Below, one piece after another: positions 55,536 to 64,000 of a DNA stretch of 64,000 nt. The position numbers and the translations under genes were made by a program. Under the pieces are notes generated by a model that saw nothing but the letters and a program-made list of their open reading frames with translations, ran no database searches and was not told the DNA's origin. Within the stretch, counting starts at the first letter, position 1. Every line of letters begins with the position of its first letter. This stretch comes from Locusta migratoria (lineage: Eukaryota; Arthropoda; Insecta; Orthoptera; Acrididae): the NCBI GenBank assembly GCA_026315105.1, contig CM048745.1, positions 760,321,006 through 760,385,005 of the forward strand. Reading direction: 5' to 3'.

Positions 55536-56095
55536 ATGAGTTTTTTAATTTGGTTAACAAGATAACTTCTCATGGCCGTAGTGAAGAAGATATAAAATGC
55601 AGAATGGCTATGAAAAGAAAAAAGTTTCTGAAGAAGCGTAATTTGTTGACATCGATTATTAGTTTAAATGTTAGGACCTCCTTTCTGAAAGCATTTGTCT
55701 GGAGTGTAGCAATCTATGGAAATGAAACGTGGACGATAAGAAGTCAAAAAGATGATAGAAGCTCTCGGAATATGGTGTTATAGAGGAATGATGAAGATCT
55801 GATCGGTAGATCACGTAACTAATGTGGAGGTGCTCAACAGACTAGGGGCGGGGGGGGGGGATGGGAAGGAGTTTCTGGCATAGGTTTGTGGGACACATTC
55901 TGAGACATTAATGAATCATCAACTTAGCATTAGAAGGAAGTGTGTGGGACAGAAAATCATAGATAGAGACAGAGGGACGAATACAGTAAGCAGTTTCAAA
56001 AGGATATAGATTACCATTCTTATTCTCAGATGAAGAGGCTTGTACAGGATAGGGTAGCATGGAGAGCTGCATCAAACCTGTCTGCGGAATGAAGA
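55536..56095 (+). mobile_element. RTE-type LINE 3' fragment (RT C-terminus)
   Basis: Same family as 26315-26770. ITSHGRSEEDIKCRMAMKRK, TSFLKAFVWSVAIYGNETWT and then broken frames with MWCYR, RRHRFVGHILRH-like and MKRLVQDRVAWRAASNLS (about 56030-56085). It ends in GAATGAAGACAACAACA. A G11 run (55850-55860) lies at one of the frame breaks. It starts within 10 bases of the I-like LINE 5' end. Confidence 0.85.
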
Positions 56096-56187
56096 CAACA
56101 ACATATGCCTCTCAAATAGACCTCACTTCCGTTAATTTATTTATTATAATTTACGCGAAATGGAAGCACAGATTGAAATATTTGTAA

Positions 56188-56325
56188 ACCTGAGGAACCA
56201 AACTGCTGAGACTATCGGTCGCTATAGTTCTGAATTACTGTGCTAAGTGACTAAAACCTACGACGCGAATGGCCGCGCGATTCGTAACGTGGCGCCTCAA
56301 ACCTCACGGACACGCCGTACCGAAA
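56188..56325 (-). mobile_element. Degenerate tRNA-derived SINE
   Basis: On the plus strand, CTGAGGAACCAAACTGCTGAG, with ATCGGTCGC, GACTAAAACCTACG and GGCCGCGCGATTCGTAACGT in the expected order for a related SINE. The B box is no longer recognisable. No target duplication found. Confidence 0.55.
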
Positions 56326-56539
56326 AGTAAGCTAGTGGAAGTAGAATAAAGAACTCTTTGTTTTAGCATTTCCCAGTTAATATCCAGAAGCATCAGCCTT
56401 AACACCCGTGCACTCACCGAAGCTATCAATAACAAAACTTGCAGCCAACCTCTGATTTACTTCTATGTCTTCCTTTAAATAGACATGGCTCGAAACGAAA
56501 ACACTTTATCAGTACTCAAAAAGGGGTCTTACAAGGAAA

Positions 56540-56800
56540 TTATATGAGGTCTTTTTCAAGTATAAACCACACATCCCCAAAGGTTTCCCAATAAATCAAA
56601 GTCTAGCAATTTCAGTGCTCACGACTGTGCTTACATGTTCATTACACAGCATATCGCTCTGTAATGGCACGCCAAGGTATTTAATCATCTGTATAGCATG
56701 AGACGATTAAGAAATGACATTGTTAAAGATAGAGTATTGCTTCACAAACGCTCCTATGGGAGTTAGCATAGTTTCGCATCAGCTACAACGCTGAACTGTT
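56540..56800 (-). mobile_element. Jockey-type LINE fragment
   Basis: Resembles the non-coding or post-RT strand of a Jockey-type LINE (plus strand TTACATGTTCATTACACAGC, ATATCGCTCTGTAATGGCAC, CCAAGGTATTTAATCATCTG). No intact motif; the call rests on recalled similarity of word order. Confidence 0.35.
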
Positions 56801-56999
56801 TTCTGGTAGACAAGCTACACTGCACTTATTTTTGTGGATACACAGATTCAAATTTATTTACTACTGAATGGAACGCGAAAGGGAAAAATCACTCACTGGT
56901 GGAAATGGCAACCAAACAACTATTTACACTCTGTGTGTAGAATCTATGTGACCTACCACATACCGTTAAAATTTGAGAAAAGTAACACAATCCAGGTGA

Positions 57000-57175
57000 G
57001 AGAAACGGCAGGGAGGGTCAGAAGCACTATCAGCCCAACTGCTCATACATCCGAGCTAGTAGCAATGACGTTATGTAGACGATTAAAAGTGATAATTGAG
57101 GATTGGATAGATGGCGATCAATTTGGCTTTCGGAGAAGTATAGGTACCAGAGAGGCATTTCTGACATTCTACAGC
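57000..57175 (+). pseudogene. Reverse transcriptase fragment
   Basis: LVAMTLCRRLKVIIEDWIDG and then DQFGFRRSIGTREAFL, the conserved QFGFR.G.GTREAI block of RTE-type RTs. It ends in a stop at about 57176. Only about 60 codons are recognisable. Confidence 0.6.
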
Positions 57176-57339
57176 TAAATCTACAGAATATGGCAGAGGG
57201 TTCATTTAACCGCTTATATAACACTTCTCTACCGTTCGATTCTCCAACAGCACTCGGAAAAAAGGAAAACCTGAATATTTCCTTTTTCTGTCTCTTATTT
57301 TATTGTGACGTTCAAGTCTCCCTGTGTTGATGGACGTTG

Positions 57340-58820
57340 ACAAAATATGTTTCAAATCAGCGGAGAATGTTGGTGAAAGATATTTCGCAACTGGATCACG
57401 CCTTTCTTTTAATTATTTCCACCCCTTCTCGTGCATCATTTCTGTGAAATTCTCCCACGTATCGCGATAAATCTATACCATCTGCCATTCTCTGAACTTT
57501 ATTTATATGTTCCGTCAGTTCTACGTGGAGGCAATCCCATAATGTGCAGCACTACTTCAAAATAGGACGCACAAGGGTAGAGTAGGCAATTTCTCTAGTA
57601 GAACTGTCGCATCTTCTGTTCTGCCAATGAAACGATCGTATGGCATTTCTGGCCGGGAGATCTCGTCTGGGATTGCTCGGCGGAAAGTGCAAGTTTTAAA
57701 AAGACGCAACCTCGGCGACTTTTATGTCGATGATGATGAAATCGATGAGGACAATACAACGACCAGTCCCTGCCGGTAATCGAAGCCGGGCCCCTGCGTA
57801 GTAGTCAACGACGCTGTCGACTGCGCTACAGGGGTGGTCCGTGTTCTGCCAATGAAACAGTCTTCGGTTAGCCTTCCCCACAATATTATTCATGGTTTTT
57901 TTTAAATTAAGGTTATTCTTAATTGTAATTTAATTTACAGCCTGTAGATTTGATTGGATTATCGAGGAAATAAAGTTTAACGGATTTCTTTTAGTGCTCA
58001 TATGTATGACATCACGCTTATCATTATTTAGCGTCAATTGACAATTTTCTCATTATTCGTTTTTATATCTAAATGGTTTTGATTTTCTGGTTACTGCACT
58101 AACTGATGAATGATAGAATCATCTGGGAACAGTCTAAGAGAACTACTCAGATTATCTTATAAACCGTTTGTAAGGATATGGAACAGTTGTAGCCATATAA
58201 AACTTCCCTGAGAAACGCCGGACGTAATATCTGTTTTACTCGATGACTTTCCCTCAATTGCTACGCAATGTATCCTACCGCACAAGTGTGCCGATATTCC
58301 AGAATCACGCAATTTGATTAGAAGCCGCTTGTGAAGTAAAGCCTTTGAGATCTACAAATATGGGATCGAATTCAAATCCCTGTCGATAGCACCCATCACT
58401 GTATACGAGTTTCACAAGAACGACCATTTCCGAATGCATGTTGACTATGTGTCAATAAGTCGTTCTCTTCGATGTAGTTCAAAATGTTGTAAAATCCTGC
58501 TGCAAAGTGAGGTCAATGACGCAGGACTGTGATCTTGCGGATCATTTCTATTGCCTTTCTAGAACATTTGAGCCACCTGTCCACCTCTCCAGTCTTTGGA
58601 TACGGATCTTTCACCGAGCGAGTGGTTTATATGATACGTACGTTTCTATTGCATCAGCACATTCTGAAAGGAATATAACCAACATACAATATGTACCGGG
58701 AGACCTGCTTTTGTATTGTGAATGTAATTCTGGAGTATTTGCTTCTCCTTCTGTGCTCACCTGTATAACAAGTCATCCTTCACAGAACCGAGTAGGGCTG
58801 CAATTTTCAAAGGAGGTCGG
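57340..58820 (-). mobile_element. Jockey-type LINE, RT region, degenerate, carrying a SINE
   Basis: The minus-strand translation of 57950-58770 follows RT order in broken frames. PKDWRGGQVAQMF-like fingers lie near 58580. GLLTHSQHAFGNGRSCETRI-like sequence is near 58410-58470. A palm VPQGSF-like segment (reverse complement of CCCTGAGAAACGCCGG, 58208) and a PDDSIIHQLVQ-like segment near 58100 follow. Post-RT sequence continues to 57340 with the SINE at 57634-57841 inserted. Many stops and indels; the family call rests on motif order. Confidence 0.6.
57634..57841 (-). mobile_element. SINE (family 3)
   Basis: A 208-bp insert flanked by the perfect 17-bp duplication TGTTCTGCCAATGAAAC at 57617-57633 and 57842-57858. 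In minus orientation the head is tRNA-like, ending in GGGCCCGGCTTCGATTACC (decayed B box), followed by CATCGATTTCATCATCATCG. It ends GGCCAGAAATGCCATACGATC. It is unrelated to families 1 and 2 at the 3' end. Confidence 0.87.
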
Positions 58821-58954
58821 AAGACCACTTTGACATTATGTTTTTCAAGTACTCGACTGATCTTAGACGAAAGAGCACCCACTTAAGGCAAAAACGCTCT
58901 TGATTTGAAGAAATTGCTTTCTTCGTCTGTTGCCCTTAGTAAATATTAGTGTAA

Positions 58955-59035
58955 TTAGTATGTCAGTCGAGGGAATGATGACCTCAGCAGTTTGGTCCTT
59001 TGGGTTTATAAACATTTTTTCAACAACAATAGTGG
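58955..59035 (+). mobile_element. SINE 3' fragment
   Basis: CGAGGGAATGATGACCTCAG and CAGTTTGGTCCTTTGGG correspond to the 3' stem-loop region of the SINE family at 56188-56325. No head is present. Confidence 0.5.
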
Positions 59036-59039
59036 GAGA

Positions 59040-60076
59040 TACAAACATATGACATTACATTGCACTTGCATCTCTATAGTATATCTCTTAATATATAGTA
59101 ATGACTTGCCATTCTACATTCACGAAGATGCTAAGCTAGTACTTTTTGCTGATGATACAAGTATAGCTATCACACCTGACAAACAGGAATCTTCCAGAAA
59201 GTTATTAAGTGGTTCTCCACAAATGGACTCTCATTAAACTTTGATAAAACTCAGTATATACAGTTTCATACAGTAAATGGCATGACACCATTAATAAATT
59301 TAGACTTTGAACATAAATCTGTAGCTAAGGTAGAATATTCAAAAATTTTAGGTGTTTGCATTGACGAGGGAATGAATTGGAAGAAACATATTGAAGATCT
59401 CCTGAAACGTCTGAGTTCAGCTACATATGCTATCAGAATCATTGCAAAATTTGGTGATATAAATCTCAGTAAATTAGCTTACTACGCCTATTTTCATTCA
59501 CTGCTTTCATATGGGATCATATTCTGGGGAAATTCAACATTGAGTAAAAACAGTATTCATTGCGCAAAAGCGTGAAATCAGAATAATTGCTGGAGCCCAC
59601 CCAAGAGCATCCTGCAGACATTTATTTAGGGATCTAGGGGTACTCACTAAAGCTTCACAATATATATATATATATATATTCACTCATGAAATTTGTTATT
59701 AACAATCCGACCCAATTCAAAAGTAATAGCAGTGTGCATAGCTACAACACTATTCAAGGTTAAATGTAACTTTGGCTCAGAAAGGGGTAAATTATGCTGC
59801 CACAAAAGTCTTTGGTCACTTACCAAGTAGCATCAAAAGTCTGACAGATAGCCACCTAGTATTTAAAAAGAAGTTAAAGGAATTTCTGAATGGCAACTCC
59901 TTCTACAATGTAGATGAATTTTTAGATAAAACTTTAAAAAAAATAAAAACAAAAAAAATCCTTAAAATATTGATTGTCAAGTGTGTACAACATTTAATAG
60001 ACTGACACGTTCCACATCATCACGAAATGTCGTGTATATGATCTATGGAACAAGTATTAATCTAATCTAATCTAAT
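59040..60076 (+). mobile_element. Jockey/CR1-type LINE 3' fragment with (TAATC)n tail
   Basis: 5'-truncated RT from the palm onward. YSNDLPFYIHEDAKLVLFADD has the catalytic FADD (59095-59160). KVEYSKILGVCIDEGMNWKK, LSYGIIFWGNS and REIRIIAGAHPRASCRHLFR follow, then VNYAATKVFGHLPSSIKSLT and FKKKLKEFLNGNSFYNVDEF. Frames break near 59235, 59575 and at an AT microsatellite (59658-59679). The 3' UTR forms a stem, GTTCCACAT...ATGGAAC (60010-60050), and the element ends in TCTAATCTAATCTAATC. Confidence 0.9.
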
Positions 60077-60399
60077 CAAGAAACTAAGTTACACATACAG
60101 TACAGTGCTGCTACATTCCATCCTTTATAAGATGGGCAGTATATGATTGAGAACTAAACTTCAGATTTTGTTCAAGCACTTTTATAGAATTGCTGTTTTT
60201 GCACAAGGAGGTAGAGAAACCTTCAGGTTTGCCACTTTAATTGTACAGAAGATACGACACATGTTGAACAAGGACAGAGCATATCGTGATGATCTCCTTA
60301 AACACTCCTACCAACACTGGTTTCATCTCTTATCCGTTTATTATCCGCAGGACAAGGAGAGATGAACCCTGGAGACATTAATTAGCGTGTCAGCTGTCA
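60077..60399. other. No feature recognised
   Basis: Follows the LINE tail. An open frame of 72 codons at 60147-60365 has no motif. No repeat termini seen. Confidence 0.4.
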
Positions 60400-60815
60400 A
60401 CTACTTGTCTCTCGCTCCTTGCGCCTGGCGACGTCAGTGACACAGTAAGTGGTGCGTTCATACATCACGACTGCGTCGGCTCTCTGGCTCTGTAGACACC
60501 ACCGCGTTAAAACTGTGACGGCGCAGAACAGCGTCTGCGGCACAGCTAATTACGGCGAACGCCCTTTGACTCGGCGAGGCAGCAGCTCTGTTTCTTTGTG
60601 TCTGCTTCGCCGCAGCCATCAGGACCCACAGAGTCTGAGTCAGTCCTCGCCTTCTGTTTCGAAGAGCCCACCAGTCAACAGCACTGCCTTGCCGTTCGCG
60701 GTTTCTCGCAATTGATTGCGGCGCCTCAAAGACGACGCATCAAAGGGCGCTTTCCGGCACACGGTTCTTGTTCCATTAAAAAGACTGCGCTGCCCAACAC
60801 CGTGGAGGAGCTGGT
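60400..60815 (+). other. GC/CpG-rich block, candidate promoter and first exon
   Basis: Locally GC- and CpG-rich and non-repetitive. It has a CRE-like GCGACGTCAGTGACACA at about 60427-60443 and a G+C-rich body to 60800. GGAGCTGGTAAGG follows at about 60805-60817, a good 5' splice-site consensus. An 88-102-codon pair of frames spans it without recognisable domains. It may be a host 5' exon or a repeat fragment; the sequence alone does not decide. Confidence 0.25.
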
Positions 60816-60904
60816 AAGGACAAACAATAAAACCAAAATAAAGTCAACAACCCGATATTTACTTCTCAAAGGCCTCGCTGTAGCAAGTAATATCTTTAAC
60901 AGGT

Positions 60905-61274
60905 GACCAGGCGAAGCTGTATGCCATTTTCGATTTGTGCCATCTACAGTGTGAATTTCAAGTCACAGTACACCCGTTTATTTACAGAACATGCAGGAAC
61001 CGAGAAACATGAACACCCAGCAAGATATGGGTGAGGTGGTTTTCTATTGCGGTATCTACCAAACTCATAATAATATAAGTACTGCTCTGACATACTTTCT
61101 TTACAATGGTTTCGTTATACTAAAAGATAGTTGAGGCAGCAGTTACATACAAACAAACTGATACAGAACACAGGCTGAATCAGTGGCTTTTTTATATGAA
61201 AGATTATGATGAAATTTAAAATTTATGGTCATGTTGTGTATTATGACAACTGTTGAGGTATATTTTCTTGAACA
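60905..61274. other. No feature recognised
   Basis: AT-leaning sequence up to the Helitron end. No motif seen. Confidence 0.4.
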
Positions 61275-62327
61275 CTAGCTGAAAACCCGGCGTTGCTCAG
61301 GTGTTTATTTAGTCCTGCCTCGAGTTAATACTGCTCCCATCCCTCCTCTCTCTGTCCATCTCCTTTTTTCTAAAATAATAATCGGATAATATATAACATA
61401 TAACGCTGACTTTCCATAACGCACAAAATGATAAGTGCATTATCCAACAAAGAAATATAGTAGCTAAAATACAAATGACATACAAAATTCGTTCCTTCTC
61501 ATATTTCTTGAATTCTATGTAGTACAACTGTACAATTTTTCAGGTATATATTCATTTGTATAAGTGCTCTGTCTATAAAATCTGTTGCGAATACAATTAG
61601 AAGTAAAGAAGTAATAGATTACAACGTGGAGCGTGATGTAGCACTTTTTTGTGAAAGTTACTTTTTGTGCTCATATCGCATGAACTACGTGTCTTACTGT
61701 GATACAATTTAGAAGGTACATTAAACTATATGTGAGTATACTGCCTGTAAAATTTACTGTGGCTACAACCTGTAATATAGGGATTATATATTGTAATCTT
61801 ATATGGAATGCTGTAGGTTTAGTCCATGAACAGCGGAAAAATAGTAAGAAAGAAACTTTTTTTCATACATAATTTTGTTAAGGTTGTCAGCGACAAATCA
61901 ATGAAGGTTTGAAATTATGTGTAAAGTTTGCTGAAAGTCGATAAGTAATGTCATTCTTATATACCGTATCATAAAGTCTCATCGTATTATGTGGCAGTTT
62001 CTTGCAACTCCTATTGTTTATGACGTTGCATTATAGAATTGTTACCTCACGGTAAGGAAGATGTGTACCAAATTTGGTTGAAATCGGTCCAGTGGTTTAG
62101 GAGGAACTGTGTAACATTGTCGCGTAATGCAGCAGTTTATCTCATATCTCATTCTTTATGACATATTTCGTGTACTATGTCTTGTACGTGATCCTTACAC
62201 TTACGGCGATCGTCCTCATGGATTGAAGCTTACGTGTGCAAACTTTCATAAAGATTGGAACAAAACTGTAGATTTGTACGCAATACGTACGCAGAAACAT
62301 ACGGACACACTCCTTTTTATATATAGA
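61275..62327 (-). mobile_element. Non-autonomous Helitron, both ends present
   Basis: In minus orientation the 5' end is A|TCTATATATAAAAAGGAG (62328/62327). The 3' end is hairpin-like CCTGAGCAACGCCGGG followed by TTTTCAGCTAG|T (61275/61274). So the element has TC at its start, CTAG at its end, a GC-rich hairpin about 10 bases before the end, and sits between A and T. These are the established Helitron rules. Length 1053 bp, no Rep/helicase coding. A purine-rich tract precedes the hairpin. The body contains GACCGATTTCAACCAAATTT and AGCAAACTTTACACATAATT, shared with 14.2-15.4 and 22.3-23.3 kb. Confidence 0.87.
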
Positions 62328-62559
62328 TTGGTTTCATTTTACATGAGTAGGCTTTAATTTTTATTATATTAGGCTTTTACATTAAATTTGTTAGAAGATT
62401 TCTATTGAATCCATGTAACCTGGGTATATGCTTACTTCCATTTTTGATACAACGTTTTAGTGTTTTACCTATGGAGGTGTTATTGTGGCTTAAATGTTGA
62501 AACAGTCCCTTGTAAGTTTTTAGGAAGGGACTGTTGAATGACTATTTGTTACTTAAGGA

Positions 62560-62925
62560 TGAAATCGGGATAAGTATTATTAACTATATGTATTTCAATC
62601 TCTTCAAGAAGATTCATAGTTCCACCTTGATCTGTAAGGTGTTATTGTAGATTCTTTCTGTATTATCCACTGAGTGTTTGTCTTCGGCCAAATGTGTGAC
62701 AATGCTTGAGTTACTAAATTGTTCAGCCATAAGGAATCCAGATGTCCCTTGAAGCTATTTTTCAAAGGGTCTACCTGTTTAGCCAATATAGAATTCGGAG
62801 TGGTTATAGCATTTAAGTTTATAGATACCTGATTGCCTGTGGGGATTGATAATTTGTGGAAGTGTGTGGAGAACCACCTTCTGGAGTTTATTATGAGTTG
62901 AAAAGCTGATGTTGACATTCTTCTT
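62560..62925 (-). pseudogene. Penelope-like element, GIY-YIG endonuclease end
   Basis: The minus-strand translation gives HRQSGIYKLKCYNHSEFYIG, then a stop in place of Gln and TGRPFE (about 62755-62845). That is the GIY...YIG.TGR core of the Penelope-type endonuclease domain that follows the RT. Downstream, in another frame, come VTHLAEDKHSVDNTERIYN (equivalent to the AxHLxxxxHxxD...I helix) and FLKRLKYI. The catalytic Arg of TGR is present. RT sequence upstream (above 62930 on the minus strand) was not recognised, so only the terminal domain survives. Confidence 0.75.
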
Positions 62926-62929
62926 TCGG

Positions 62930-64000
62930 AACAAAACGTAAATTTTATATGAAAGTGGGCCTATGAATAAAATGATTGTTTTTTTTCTTTTTTTCTTTTA
63001 TTTTATTTCATTTTTTTTTCTTTTGTCCCTACAGTTTGCATATCACTATATCGCTTACGAAAATGTTTAATACAAAACAATATTCATTTGGTATTTTTAT
63101 ATAAGAGGTGTAATAAATAAGCTCCACAGTTCTTTTCCCTTTGTTTTTGCAGATTATTAAACCGAAAATTCAGTTTTTCACTCAAAGCCACACTCCAGCC
63201 ATGACTGTCAGATAAGCCTAGCAGCAGGCGGAGGAGCGTCATCAATACGTAATTTATGACGTTGTAGAATAACAGCCAAAATTTAAAAGAACATTACTGG
63301 AAACTTTAAAAAACTATCTGCGCTATAAACAATCGGTATGAAAAATCAGTATAAAGATGTTAAGGATTTTTCGATAAACAAACACTGCAAACTACTCAGA
63401 GTTAGTACCGAAGAACAACGATTTGGTATGGAGGAAGTCTAATACATTTGTGCATACCAGGTTTATGGCGCACTTGGTGGATGACCTGTCAGCCCTTTGT
63501 AGTGGGAACTGGGAGGATGCAAAGAGACGACATTTTATTGTGGCAAGTGCGGACATGCACATCTGAGAATGCGTGTATTTTATGCTGAGATGTCAAAGAT
63601 TATTTTTACTATGTAGACGGATTTGGTATTACATGTGGCATCATTATAATGTAAAATGATCTCTGAAAAGGTCATTTCCGATTATGCGTACGTTTATGTA
63701 GGTGGAAATAATTGATACACTAAATTAGTTTTTAAGGGTGACTGTGAGCTACATAGTTCATTGCTATTAGCTTCTGTTTATTGAGACGTGAATAAACGAC
63801 TGTAACATCCATATCATATCTACTGCCCTTCACCACTCTCACTGCTCAAGCCAAGAACATTATCATACTTTATGGTAATTATTTGACAGTGTAAGATGTA
63901 GGAGGAGAAACCAGTACGTGACCTTTTAGTGTACAAGTAAGAGGCAAATTAAAATGAAAGACCGTAGTGACACTCAATAGTAAATAAACATCTTGATTGG
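62930..64000. other. No gene recognised
   Basis: Starts with a T-rich stretch (62978-63025). The remainder is AT-leaning with short frames and no motif, SINE box or terminal repeat that I can identify. Confidence 0.45.

Overview
This window is animal nuclear DNA that consists almost entirely of transposable elements in different states of decay. I see no convincing host protein-coding gene, no rRNA and no free-standing tRNA gene. The mix of families points to an insect with a large genome, most likely an orthopteran such as a grasshopper or locust. That taxon is inferred from resemblance to repeats I recognise and was not tested by a search. The families are tRNA-derived SINEs, RNase H-bearing I-like LINEs with a triple zinc-knuckle gag, RTE-type and Jockey-type LINEs, a Penelope-like element, Tc1/mariner, piggyBac, hAT, Helitron-like elements and a Polinton/Maverick integrase.

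Layout. 1-3868: LINE-A copy 1 (minus, runs off the left edge). 4273-5207: degenerate Polinton integrase. 5413-11280: mostly unrecognised, with two SINEs facing each other at 8.6-9.2 kb. 11290-13150: RTE-type LINE holding a mariner that itself holds a SINE. 13.4-16.05 kb: SINEs and a Helitron-like element containing a SINE nested in a SINE. 16.17-20.33 kb: a second decayed RTE-type LINE, split by a mariner that again carries a SINE. 20358-21774: full-length footprint of a Tc1 element. 22.3-23.4 kb: Helitron-like. 23612-24830: piggyBac with TTAA ends. 26.3-27.5 kb: LINE and mariner remnants. 27720-29888: hAT element with a perfect 8-bp target duplication. 31481-31614: fold-back palindrome. 31.9-34.0 kb: two I-like LINE fragments. 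35.8-43.9 kb: LINE-A copy 2 (5'-complete, 3'-truncated) abutting the RT of the older LINE-B. 44.3-47.4 kb: Helitron-like repeats. 48.1-49.7 kb: LINE 3' fragment with SINE, and a MITE-like repeat. 53.0-56.1 kb: rearranged I-like LINE plus an RTE-like fragment. 56.2-60.1 kb: Jockey-type LINE pieces and three SINEs. 61275-62327: Helitron with both ends intact. 62.56-62.93 kb: GIY-YIG end of a Penelope-like element.

How the parts relate. The SINEs carry pol III promoter boxes but no protein. Their 3' region shares a short stem-loop with the 3' UTR of the I-like LINEs, which suggests that these LINEs supply the reverse transcriptase. The I-like LINEs have a conserved, apparently structured 5' leader and an ATGA overlap between gag and pol. 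Every transposase or RT seen here is broken by stops, frameshifts or deletions, so the window is a record of successive insertions rather than an active system. The least-explained stretches are 5.4-7.2, 9.2-11.3, 24.8-26.3, 29.9-31.5, 49.7-53.0 and 63-64 kb. Within or near the unexplained parts, 10.7-10.95, 45.37-45.55, 52.38-52.9 and 60.4-60.8 kb look most like host unique sequence.
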